This document shows positions 1 to 5,241 of a stretch of DNA of 5,241 nucleotides, one piece after another. The notes below the pieces were generated by a model. That model saw only the letters and a program-made list of their open reading frames with translations. It was not told the origin of the DNA and did no database searches. Every line of letters starts with the position of its first letter. Positions within the stretch are counted from its first letter, which is position 1. This DNA is from Pseudomonadota bacterium (lineage in GTDB: Bacteria > Pseudomonadota > Alphaproteobacteria > Rhizobiales > Xanthobacteraceae), in assembly GCA_023431725.1 (NCBI GenBank), contig JAEYVN010000478.1:1-5241 (forward strand). The letters run 5' to 3'. The position numbers were made by a program, and so were the translations under genes.

Positions 1-202
1 CTCTGCTTAGTTGATGTCGTCGCGCTTCGTGGAACATCGTTGCCATCATGAAGCTTGATTCAGCAAACCGCGTCGACCCTAGCGAAAGATCAACCGTCAG
101 ATGCCGAAGCGAGTGTTCAATATTACAAGACCGACTTAGCGCCTGGCTTTATTGATACTCCTTAGTACGACAACTTCCCACTCTCAGCCCAGAGAAACCA
201 CG

Positions 203-350
203 TTAGGCTGGCGTGGATTGCGCGCCGTCAAGCAGCGGCCGCAGGCTCTGAAGGCCATCTTCCGTTTCATCCGCGCGGTATCTCGAAGCCTTCTCTGCGA
301 AGATTATCGAAGAGATCCGTGAGGGGCGTCATCTACGAAGGGCAGCGTAG
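203..350 (+). pseudogene. possible frameshifted 3' end of an unidentified gene
   Basis: Two adjacent reading frames here look coded, and they join into one helical, charged protein tail. The first frame (from about 203) reads ...LKAIFRFIRA, up to about 277. The second (about 276-347) reads YLEAFSAKIIEEIREG then RHLRRAA and stops at TAG 348-350. Changing frame near 275-278, in the repetitive CGCGCG run, needs one extra base relative to an intact gene. The TAG lies 24 bases before a strong terminator-like hairpin, which is where a real gene end would be expected. I do not recognise the family and see no start codon or ribosome binding site for it. The alternative is chance open frame in non-coding DNA. 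The join is my inference and confidence is low. Confidence 0.25.
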
Positions 351-373
351 CTCTTTTTATGGAAGCGACAGAC

Positions 374-400
374 GGCCCGGCCAAATGTCGGCCGGGCTTT
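374..400 (+). terminator. probable rho-independent terminator hairpin
   Basis: A perfect 8-bp GC stem (GCCCGGCC at 375-382, GGCCGGGC at 390-397) encloses the 7-base loop AAATGTC. It can be extended by a G-T pair at 374/398 and is followed by TTT at 398-400. The stem is very stable, but the T-run is short (TTTGATCG), so termination efficiency is uncertain. It would end transcription coming from the left on the + strand, including the possible gene remnant ending at 350. The stem is symmetric, but there is no long T-run for the - strand either. Confidence 0.55.
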
Positions 401-488
401 GATCGCGAAGACCTACTTGCCGGACCCGACCGTAGCCGGTCGCACGGGCACGGTCTCCTTAGCTTAATTGATGCCCATGACATCATGG

Positions 489-569
489 ATGTTTGCTATC
501 GATGGCGCCCCGCTCGATCCAAAAGGGCGTACTCCTTACGCAGAGCAGAATCCAACGCTCACGCGGTAG
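489..569 (+). CDS. possible 26-residue ORF or gene-end remnant
   Basis: ATG at 489 opens a 26-codon frame ending at TAG 567-569. It reads MFAIDGAPLDPKGRTPYAEQ then NPTLTR. The composition (DGAPLDPKGRTPYAEQNP) looks like a genuine soluble-protein tail rather than random sequence. No Shine-Dalgarno sequence precedes the ATG, and an in-frame TGA lies just upstream at 477-479. If it is coding at all, a decayed C-terminal piece is more likely than a translated small protein. I do not recognise the family. Confidence 0.15.
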   Translation: MFAIDGAPLDPKGRTPYAEQNPTLTR

Positions 570-599
570 TTCATAGCTGCAGCGTAAGCCTTCTTTTCC

Positions 600-603
600 G
601 GAG
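600..603 (+). promoter_or_regulatory. ribosome binding site of the hydrolase gene
   Basis: GGAG (within CCGGAG) sits six bases before the ATG at 610. This spacing is what selects that ATG as the hydrolase start. The ORF continues without interruption from it into the conserved hydrolase fold. Confidence 0.7.
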
Positions 604-609
604 TTTGTC

Positions 610-2366
610 ATGTCGAGGGTTGGAATTTCGAGCGCGGGAACAGCGCCCGGTGAGCGACAGTTGAACGGGCCGCAGACCACGGGCCGCAGCTATCGCAACC
701 TGTCCGAGCCGCAACATGGAATAGCCCGCGACAACAATGTCGCGGTTCCGATGCGCGACGGCATCCGGCTGCTTGCCGGTATCCATCGTCCGGCGGAACC
801 GGGCCGCTATCCGGTATTGATCGCAGCGTCGCCTTACCCGCGTCAGGTTCAGGACCTCGGAGCGCCAGCCGGCTTCATCGAGGCCGGTGCAAGTGACTTC
901 TTTGTGCCGCGCGGCTATGTGCATCTGATCGCTAATCTGCGCGGCACCGGCGGTTCCGGAGGTGTCTTCGGCCTGTTTGATGCGCAGGAGCGCCACGACA
1001 TGCATGACCTCGTCGAATGGGCGGCGGTGCAGCCTTGGTGCGACGGTAATGTCGGCATGGTCGGCATAAGCTATTTCGCTATGACCCAGCTCGAGGCCGC
1101 CGTAGAACGGCCCCCGCATTTGAAGGCGATATTCCCGCTCGCGGTCACCGCGGACCTGTTCGAAGCCGTGAGCCATAACGGCCTGTTTTCGAGTTCATTC
1201 ATCTCGCCGTTCCTCTCTGTTCTCGGAATGACATCGAAACTCTCCGACCATTTCCTGCGGAGCGCGCTGTTCGACGCCCTCCGCGCGGTGCTGCATGTTC
1301 CAGCGATACACCGGAAGTTCGCCACCATGAACGGCGAAGCTTCTGTCACCGCTCTCAAGCATCTGATGAAGCTGCACCACGATCCGCATCCTTGGGACGA
1401 TTATTGGCGCGCGGTCGCCGTTGAGAGGCCGTTGCGAGACACCTGGTGGGACGAGCGCAATCTCCTGCCGTTGCTCGAAAGAATTGAGGTCCCGGTCTAT
1501 CTTGGTTGCGACTGGCAGAATGTGCCGCTGCATCTGCCGTCGACGTTTCCGGCGTTCCATGCACTGACGAACAGCAAACATGTGCGTGTCGCGATGCTCG
1601 GCGATTACGGGCTGACATGGCCTTGGGAGAGTCTTCACGTCGAGGCGCTGGCTTGGTTCGACCATTGGCTGAAGGACAGGGACACCGGTATCCTCGACGG
1701 TCCACGCATTCGCTATGTCCTGCCGGGCGCGGAGGGCTGGCACACAGCCGATACCTGGCCGGTGCCGGAAGCGGCGTATAACGCCTTCTCACTCTGCGCC
1801 GACGGCGACCTCGCGCTACAGGAAGGCGCGGTGGGGAGCCGCGCAATGATGACACTTGGGGGCGGTCTCAACCGAGACCATGCTAGCGAAACCGATCCCC
1901 CTTCCTTTCTCTCCTGGACGTCTTCGCCTCTGCAACACGACTTCGATATGGCGGGGCCGATAGAATTGATCCTCTATGCTGCGGTTACCGCCGGCGATAC
2001 CGCCTTCATAGCAGTTTTACAGGAGGTCGATGTATCCGACAACGTGACCGACGTTACTTGGGTTATTTACGCGCGAGTCTGCGCGCGGTGGACGAGGTGG
2101 CGAGCCGGCCCGGCGCCCCAGTGCTGCCTTGCCGAACCTTCGAGGCCGTGCCCATTGGAGAAATCGTGCGCTACCGAATCCCGCTAGTCTATAACGCGAG
2201 GCGGTTCAATGCGGGTAATCGGGTTCGCCTTGTACTGACCGGCGACGACCAGAATCCCGAGACACCTGCCATTATGAGGTTTCGCCACGCGTCAGTCGGA
2301 TCTAGTTGTCTAAGTGTGGTTCACTCCTCGTCTCGATTGCTTCTTCCGGTGCTGCCTTCGAGCTAG
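610..2366 (+). pseudogene. CocE/NonD-family alpha/beta-hydrolase, frameshifted near its C-terminal domain
   Basis: The family comprises serine hydrolases related to cocaine esterase and X-Pro dipeptidyl-peptidase, acting on esters or amides; the substrate here is unknown. Seen in the first frame: an early strand region with MRDGIRL (residues 48-54), RGTGGSGG (111-118), the nucleophile elbow GISYFA with Ser154, VPVYLGCDWQNVPLH (294-308), and ALAWFDHWLKDRDTG (346-360). After VTDVT (479-483, about position 2058) the frame goes wrong and stops at 2187 with about 42 unrelated residues. The next frame resumes exactly there with GYLRASLRAVDE. It continues through the C-terminal jelly-roll domain to HSSSRLLLPVLPSS and stops at TAG 2364-2366. 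One lost base at about 2059-2060 (ACTTGGGTT) explains this. Repaired length is about 585 residues, with both family domains present. No signal peptide is seen. A 6-bp inverted repeat (CTTCGA 2356-2361, TCGAAG 2369-2374) overlaps the stop. The family call is secure. Whether the break is a real mutation or a sequencing error is open. Confidence 0.9.
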
Positions 2367-2477
2367 TGTCGAAGTGGTGAAACGGCAACTGTACTGGTTG
2401 TGAAGGTCGAGCTTCTCATTCGCTCTCTGATCGCCGACGAACTTCGAGCTTCAGGCTTAGAGATTCTCGAACGGTAG

Positions 2478-2496
2478 GCCGGTGCGTGATACCGGC
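2478..2496. repeat. short inverted repeat / hairpin
   Basis: GCCGGT (2478-2483) and ACCGGC (2491-2496) form a perfect 6-bp stem around a 7-base loop. It begins immediately after TAG 2475-2477. No T-run follows, so a rho-independent terminator is not supported. It may be a chance hairpin in GC-rich DNA, or a weak RNA 3'-end structure for transcripts leaving the hydrolase gene. Confidence 0.35.
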
Positions 2497-2897
2497 AATA
2501 CCGCCGACATGGTCATGGGGCAGCCACTAAAAAGCAGCACGACGGGCGGTTGGCAACAATCAGGGCGGACGCTCCAGCGCCGGTCTCGCTGACGATCACT
2601 TCTTGAAGTAACAGCGGTTTCGACCGCTCCGAGGCGACAACATTTTCCATTTCCTGCGAAGCATTTAGGCAAGCGCGCTGAAAGTCTCTCCTACGAAGGA
2701 AAATAGAAACAGCTGCAGCGCGAGCGCTGCGGAGGCCTGCAGACGCGCAAGCCACAGGACGCCGAATACCGCCCAGCCCCTTTGGCGAGAAATGAGCTCC
2801 CGCGATCGCGATGCCGCCTGCGGCTTCGCTGACAATGAAGCGCCATAGAAGCTGCCGCGGTATTGGACGGACTTATGGTGTTGGGACGTGGCCCTGG

Positions 2898-2949
2898 TTG
2901 CGTCATCCCATTTGAATACATAATTCTCCGTCATTCTGGGATGACCCAA
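2898..2949. repeat. long inverted repeat, 13-base arms
   Basis: The left arm TTGCGTCATCCCA (2898-2910) pairs with the right arm TGGGATGACCCAA (2937-2949) at 12 of 13 positions. This includes nine perfect consecutive pairs (GTCATCCCA / TGGGATGAC). The 26-base loop is AT-rich compared with its surroundings. The part reading CTCCGTCATTCTGGGATG resembles the CCGTCATTCCGGG-type intergenic repeats I recall from Bradyrhizobium genomes; that likeness is from memory. It could be a fragment of such a repeat, the end of a small mobile element, or an RNA hairpin. No flanking target duplication was identified. Confidence 0.45.
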
Positions 2950-3010
2950 AGCGCATGTAGCCGAGGCATCGCGACGACTGCTTTTGACATTGTGAAGCGG
3001 AAAATTAGCG

Positions 3011-3148
3011 ATGCAACTCGCGTTCTTTTCGTTCTTGCTCGGGCGTATGTGGCGGGCGTTCGTTTGTCGTCTAGCTGCGGCGGTGCGGCAGCTGCTGCGC
3101 TATTGGCCTCCAACAAAGACCGTAAAGCGATGGGGAAGGCTGCAATGA
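3011..3148 (+). CDS. possible 45-residue cationic small protein
   Basis: ATG 3011 opens a 45-codon frame ending at TGA 3146-3148. The N-terminus is hydrophobic (MQLAFFSFLLG) and the rest is strongly basic (WRAFVCRLAAAVRQLLRYW, then KTVKRWGRLQ). It could form one short membrane-associated helix with an arginine/lysine-rich tail. The upstream GGA at 2999-3001 is a weak ribosome binding site nine bases away. A longer frame overlaps it on the same strand (2863-3201), also without recognisable content. I do not recognise the family. Coding status is doubtful in this gene-poor stretch. Confidence 0.2.
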   Translation: MQLAFFSFLLGRMWRAFVCRLAAAVRQLLRYWPPTKTVKRWGRLQ

Positions 3149-3399
3149 TAGCGCGCAGACCGCAGTATGGGCGTGCTTTCGACCGCAGCGCAGAATTTTA
3201 GTAACGACAAAGCATCCAACGGTCGTGCCATTCGAGCCCGGTAGCATTTATCTGCGGCCCGGCTCCCGGCGGTTATGCCTCAAGCATGGGGTGCTTAGTC
3301 TCCGTCGCAGAACCGCATTCGTGTAGGACACAGAACCAGACCGCAGCAGGGGATAGGCCTTTGACTCTGCTTGTGGTGGTCTGCAGCGAGCGGCTGTTG

Positions 3400-4305
3400 C
3401 TAAAAGGGGAAACGTCCTCGGGCCGCCAGATCGTTGCGAACAGTTGTCGCGCAGACACCAGCCTGACCCATGGCGTGGCTAATCTGGTCAAGGCCAATGA
3501 CGACATCCCCGGCGGCATAAAGTCCTTCAACACTCGTCCGTTGATGAGAATCGACTTCAATGCAGGTATCGTCGGTAACCTTGGCGCCAAGTTGAATTGC
3601 TAAATCCGAATGGATTGACGATCCAAGGGCCGGGTAGATCGCATCGTAACTGTATCGGCGACTACCGCAGGCGAAGCTTATTGTGTCTGTCTCCAGAGCG
3701 AATTCTCGTGCCGGTCCCGCTACCAGCGGGATCCCATATCTTTGGAGCTGCAATCGTTCAGCCTCGTCGATCGACTGTGGGCCGACGAAAGTGACGTCTC
3801 GAGTAAAGGATTTCATAAAGATGGCCTCCCTCACAGCCGCGCTATTGGCGCCGATGATGGCCACGTTTTTATTGGTGACTTCGTAGCCGTCACAGACCGG
3901 GCAATATCGCAATCGTCCCGATTGGAGTGCTTCTGAGTGTAGGGTTTCACTCATGTCCGGCCGATGATTGGTAACCCCTGTGGCGATAATGACGGACTTA
4001 GCGCTAAACGCGCCGCTATCCGTAGTGCCAACAAAGCCGTTGGCCGTCATTTGCAGAGTGTCTACGCGGCTTTTGTCGATCAATGCTCCGTACCTAGCGG
4101 CTTGGGTCCGCATGCGTTGCAAGAGTTCCGCGCCTGATATGCCTTCTGGAAAGCCGGCATGGTTGTGCGTGCGTCTGATCTGAAGTGCCCGACTCTCGCC
4201 GGCGTCGATGACTCCTACGCGGAGATGAAAACGCGCGGCATATATCGCGGCCGTCAAACCCGCTGGTCCGCCGCCGATGATCAGACAGTCCAAGGACGAC
4301 GTCAT
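3400..4305 (-). CDS. thioredoxin-reductase-like FAD-dependent oxidoreductase
   Basis: This is a 301-residue cytoplasmic flavoprotein, close to the usual length of low-molecular-weight thioredoxin reductases. Domains seen: N-terminal FAD Rossmann motif GGGPAG (residues 11-16, inside LIIGGGPAGLTAAIYAAR), ATG (108-110) closing the FAD domain, redox-active CPVC (Cys135, Cys138) in CPVCDGYE, a second nucleotide-binding segment IIGANSAA (150-157), and the C-terminal FAD motif GLYAAGDV (261-268) followed by QISHAMGQAG. The family uses a flavin and a disulfide to pass electrons from NAD(P)H to a partner protein. Oddities: the second dinucleotide motif is GANSAA rather than GxGxxA/G, and the HRRxxxR NADPH-phosphate motif of classical TrxB is absent. 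Electron donor and partner are therefore uncertain, and trxB is not assigned. Start: ATG 4305 preceded by GGAG. It is divergent from the gene at 4814, with no obvious terminator downstream. Confidence 0.92.
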   Translation of the reverse strand: MTSSLDCLIIGGGPAGLTAAIYAARFHLRVGVIDAGESRALQIRRTHNHAGFPEGISGAELLQRMRTQAARYGALIDKSRVDTLQMTANGFVGTTDSGAFSAKSVIIATGVTNHRPDMSETLHSEALQSGRLRYCPVCDGYEVTNKNVAIIGANSAAVREAIFMKSFTRDVTFVGPQSIDEAERLQLQRYGIPLVAGPAREFALETDTISFACGSRRYSYDAIYPALGSSIHSDLAIQLGAKVTDDTCIEVDSHQRTSVEGLYAAGDVVIGLDQISHAMGQAGVCATTVRNDLAARGRFPF

Positions 4306-4310
4306 ATCAG

Positions 4311-4314
4311 CTCC
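4311..4314 (-). promoter_or_regulatory. ribosome binding site of the FAD oxidoreductase
   Basis: On the - strand GGAG lies five bases before the ATG at 4305 (GGAGCTGATATG). It fixes the start just ahead of the FAD-binding strand LDCLIIGGG, as expected for this family. Confidence 0.75.
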
Positions 4315-4367
4315 AATATTTGCTTCGCGTTATTCAGAGTTGTCGTTCTCTCATTTGAACCATCACG

Positions 4368-4556
4368 TCACGTCAGGCGGAAGCGTGTGGTCAGGTTTGA
4401 AAAGTGTGCTTCAAGCGCGTGACCAAGGTCCAGCGTTACGTCAACGGTGACCGCGGTAAAAGCGCCACAAATATGGCCTCGGTAGCGAGGTCGCCCATGC
4501 ATTGGCGCAGCGGGTGCTGACGTATAGGCGTTCTGAAAGCAAATTGTTCCAAGCAT
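4368..4556 (-). CDS. doubtful 62-residue ORF upstream of the oxidoreductase
   Basis: This - strand frame starts at ATG 4556 and ends 62 bases before the oxidoreductase start, in the same direction. Only its second half has good coding character: residues 32-62 read GAFTAVTVDVTLDLGHALEA then HFSNLTTRFRLT, with mostly C/G third positions. The first half (LGTICFQNAYTSAPAAPMHG) looks poor, and no clear ribosome binding site precedes the ATG. It could be a remnant of a gene formerly co-transcribed with the oxidoreductase, or chance. The family is not recognised. Confidence 0.15.
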   Translation of the reverse strand: MLGTICFQNAYTSAPAAPMHGRPRYRGHICGAFTAVTVDVTLDLGHALEAHFSNLTTRFRLT

Positions 4557-4624
4557 ACAATTGCCTGGGCAAAAGGCTCTGGCTCTGTGGCTGAAGGTCC
4601 AATCCCAGAAGCCCCATTACACTC

Positions 4625-4675
4625 GGGCCAGGCCGGCCCTTTAAGCCGGCTTTCGGCCGATTATTGCCGCTTTTT
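4625..4675. repeat. overlapping GC-rich hairpins, partly terminator-like
   Basis: Two hairpins share bases and cannot form together. GGGCC (4625-4629) / GGCCC (4635-4639) is followed by TTT. AGGCCGG (4630-4636) / CCGGCTT (4646-4652) has a 9-base loop and one G-T pair. Just downstream a short CGGC/GCCG stem (4654-4657, 4666-4669) precedes CTTTTT (4670-4675). On the + strand the arrangement lies about 140-190 bases before the gene at 4814. It could be a terminator for a lost upstream gene or a leader structure. Neither is proved, and GC-rich palindromes occur by chance here. Confidence 0.35.
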
Positions 4676-4732
4676 GTGCCCGTCAAAAGACGTTGTGTTT
4701 ATCGGCTTTTAGCGGGGGACGTCTGTAGTCGG

Positions 4733-4755
4733 AACGAACCTTCGATCGTTTCGTT
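4733..4755. promoter_or_regulatory. inverted repeat, possible operator
   Basis: AACGAA (4733-4738) and TTCGTT (4750-4755) are perfect inverted half-sites 11 bases apart. The palindrome CGATCG (4743-4748) lies between them. The repeat sits 59 bases before the ATG at 4814 and just upstream of a weak -10-like TATTAC (4764-4769). Size and position would suit a dimeric repressor or activator of the YqcI/YcgG gene, but no regulator gene is visible in the window and the binding protein is unknown. Confidence 0.3.
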
Positions 4756-4813
4756 TAAGCCGGTATTACGCTGTGCCTGGCAAAGCGGCCCCGAACTCAA
4801 TCGAGAACGTAAT

Positions 4814-5241
4814 ATGACATATGGAGCACGCGGTGCAGACGCTTCGCACCGAGAGTTTGCTGAGTTCCTCGAGTCCCGATCCTTTCCTTGTCTCGGAGCT
4901 AAGTCGGCACTCAATAGAGGTCAGGTAACTTACTTCGATGGCGGGTCCATCACATCGTCGGGCGATGATCTTCGACTGCTGGAGGCGTTCCAACGCTTTG
5001 TCCTGAGTTACCAGCGCTCACGAAAGCTCTTTACAACATTCGTTGTGTTGTTCGAAGGGCCGTTGAACCTCTCCGAAAAGGAATTTGAAGAGGCACTTTG
5101 GCAGCGCCTGGCGGCACTGCACGCGCTCGACAGCAAGCAGCACGCTTGGGATGCTGCAGTTTCGTCCGATCCACAGTCCGCGCAATTTAGCTTTAGTCTC
5201 GCAGGAGAAGCGTTCTTCGCAGTGGGACTTCATCCAGGCGC
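4814..5241 (+). CDS. YqcI/YcgG-family protein (GntA-like), N-terminal part, cut by window end
   Basis: The visible 142 residues show the family's conserved blocks. These are FPCLGAKSALNRG (24-36), an LLEAFQRFV segment (55-63), FEGPLNLSEKEFEEALW (80-96), the HAWD motif (110-113), and FSFSLAGEAFFAVGLHPG (125-142), where the window ends. The frame is open to the edge; family members are usually about 220-250 residues, so the C-terminal third is missing. Most YqcI/YcgG proteins have no known function. A characterised relative, GntA of guanitoxin biosynthesis, is a heme-dependent N-hydroxylase. His140 in the HPG motif is a candidate heme-site residue by inference. No signal peptide is seen, so it is probably cytoplasmic. 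Start: ATG 4814 with GAGAA (4803-4807) six bases upstream. The frame is open further upstream to at least 4682 but has no ATG, GTG or TTG before 4814 in that stretch. It is divergent from the FAD oxidoreductase. Family membership is confident; the reaction is not. Confidence 0.88.
   Translation, partial: MTYGARGADASHREFAEFLESRSFPCLGAKSALNRGQVTYFDGGSITSSGDDLRLLEAFQRFVLSYQRSRKLFTTFVVLFEGPLNLSEKEFEEALWQRLAALHALDSKQHAWDAAVSSDPQSAQFSFSLAGEAFFAVGLHPG

Larger units (their letters stand above)
401..609. other. intergenic spacer upstream of the hydrolase gene
   Basis: Between the hairpin at 374-400 and the hydrolase start at 610 I see no convincing gene. A + strand open frame crossing this stretch (359-664) overlaps the terminator hairpin and the hydrolase start, and it resembles nothing known to me. 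The only fragment with a coding look is the small ORF at 489-569, listed separately. I could not pick a confident -35/-10 promoter. Any promoter for the hydrolase should lie here, because the hairpin separates it from sequence to the left. Confidence 0.5.
2367..3399. other. about 1 kb gene-poor region with fragments and inverted repeats
   Basis: No recognisable gene lies between the hydrolase and the oxidoreductase, whose 3' ends converge here. Open frames on both strands are short and overlap one another, and none carries a motif I know. Pieces with a coding look are a 25-codon GTG-started stretch at 2400-2477 (LIRSLIADELRASGLEILER, in frame with the hydrolase tail after its stop) and a - strand stretch around 2513-2650 (ENVVASERSKPLLLQEVIV). 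Hairpins: GCCGGT/ACCGGC at 2478-2496, GCAGCG/CGCTGC at 2715-2730, AGCTGC/GCAGCT at 3073-3093. None is followed by a T-run. The overall look is of decayed coding DNA. Confidence 0.45.
4306..4813. other. 508-bp divergent intergenic region
   Basis: This separates the divergently transcribed oxidoreductase (-) and YqcI/YcgG gene (+), so promoters for both should be here. Seen: a GC-rich hairpin cluster at 4625-4675, an inverted repeat at 4733-4755, and a partly repeated TGACGTGACGTGATG on the - strand at about 4360-4374. A weak -10-like TATTAC at 4764-4769 has no good -35 partner. No recognisable gene is present; a doubtful - strand ORF (4368-4556) is listed separately. The region is long for a bacterial intergenic gap, which fits the decayed look elsewhere in the window. 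Confidence 0.5.

Noticed and set aside
139..162. APGFIDTP, resembling the short-chain dehydrogenase motif (APGFIDT) in the + frame
   Set aside because: The frame has stops at 49-51 and 163-165. The upstream stretch lacks the YxxxK catalytic motif and the VNAV-type lead-in expected, so it is probably a chance match.
359..664. 101-codon + strand ORF across the spacer into the hydrolase
   Set aside because: It contains the terminator hairpin, overlaps the hydrolase start in another frame, lacks recognisable motifs and has no convincing ribosome binding site.
571..1855. Long - strand ORFs opposite the hydrolase (571-1176, 1195-1743, 1355-1855)
   Set aside because: They are arginine/proline/histidine-rich shadows of a GC-rich coding strand with no family motifs. 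The + strand hydrolase explains the region.
3331..3396. CAGACC...GGTCTG inverted repeat as a terminator for the oxidoreductase
   Set aside because: The stem is only six pairs with a large, asymmetric interior and no T-run on the - strand, so it is not a credible intrinsic terminator.
4503..4518. Sigma-54-like site TGGCGC...TGCT with correct GG-N10-GC spacing on the + strand
   Set aside because: The match is partial. It lies about 300 bases before the nearest + start (4814), and no TGT-N10-ACA upstream activator site was found nearby. Chance matches are common.
4766..5233. - strand ORFs at 4699-4914, 4766-4993 and 5018-5233
   Set aside because: They lie wholly or largely antisense to the YqcI/YcgG gene, which carries clear family motifs on the + strand and runs off the window end.
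1..5241. tRNA/rRNA genes, CRISPR arrays, nod boxes, complete insertion sequences
   Set aside because: Looked for by eye. No tRNA T-arm context, regularly spaced repeats, nod-box pattern, or transposase with terminal repeats was seen.

Overview
The window looks like an accessory, partly decayed stretch of a moderately GC-rich proteobacterial genome. Codon use, the protein families and the loose gene spacing would fit a rhizobial or Bradyrhizobium-like alphaproteobacterium. That placement is inference: no taxonomic marker gene is present. Only three protein genes are clearly recognisable. One of them is frameshifted and one runs off the right edge. Together they and the gaps leave about 2.1 kb of the 5.2 kb without a confident gene.

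Layout. Positions 1-609 hold no intact gene. They contain a possible frameshifted gene end (203-350), a strong hairpin that looks like an intrinsic terminator just after it (374-400), and a weak small ORF (489-569). Positions 610-2366 (+) encode a CocE/NonD-type alpha/beta-hydrolase of about 585 residues. It is broken by a one-base frameshift near 2059; the C-terminal domain continues intact in the next frame. Positions 2367-3399 are about 1 kb of gene-poor DNA with short coding-like fragments, a long inverted repeat (2898-2949) and a possible 45-residue ORF (3011-3148). Positions 3400-4305 (-) encode a complete thioredoxin-reductase-like FAD oxidoreductase. Positions 4306-4813 form a 508-bp divergent intergenic region with GC-rich hairpins and an inverted repeat that could be an operator. 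From 4814 to the right edge (+) runs the N-terminal 142 residues of a YqcI/YcgG-family protein, the family that includes the heme-dependent N-hydroxylase GntA.

How the genes might work together. The flavoprotein with a CxxC redox centre and the YqcI/YcgG protein are divergently arranged around one intergenic region. A redox pairing (flavoprotein as electron donor to a heme N-oxygenase-like enzyme) is possible, but gene position alone does not show it. The broken hydrolase has no evident link to either. No tRNA, rRNA, CRISPR array, complete insertion sequence or replication origin was seen.
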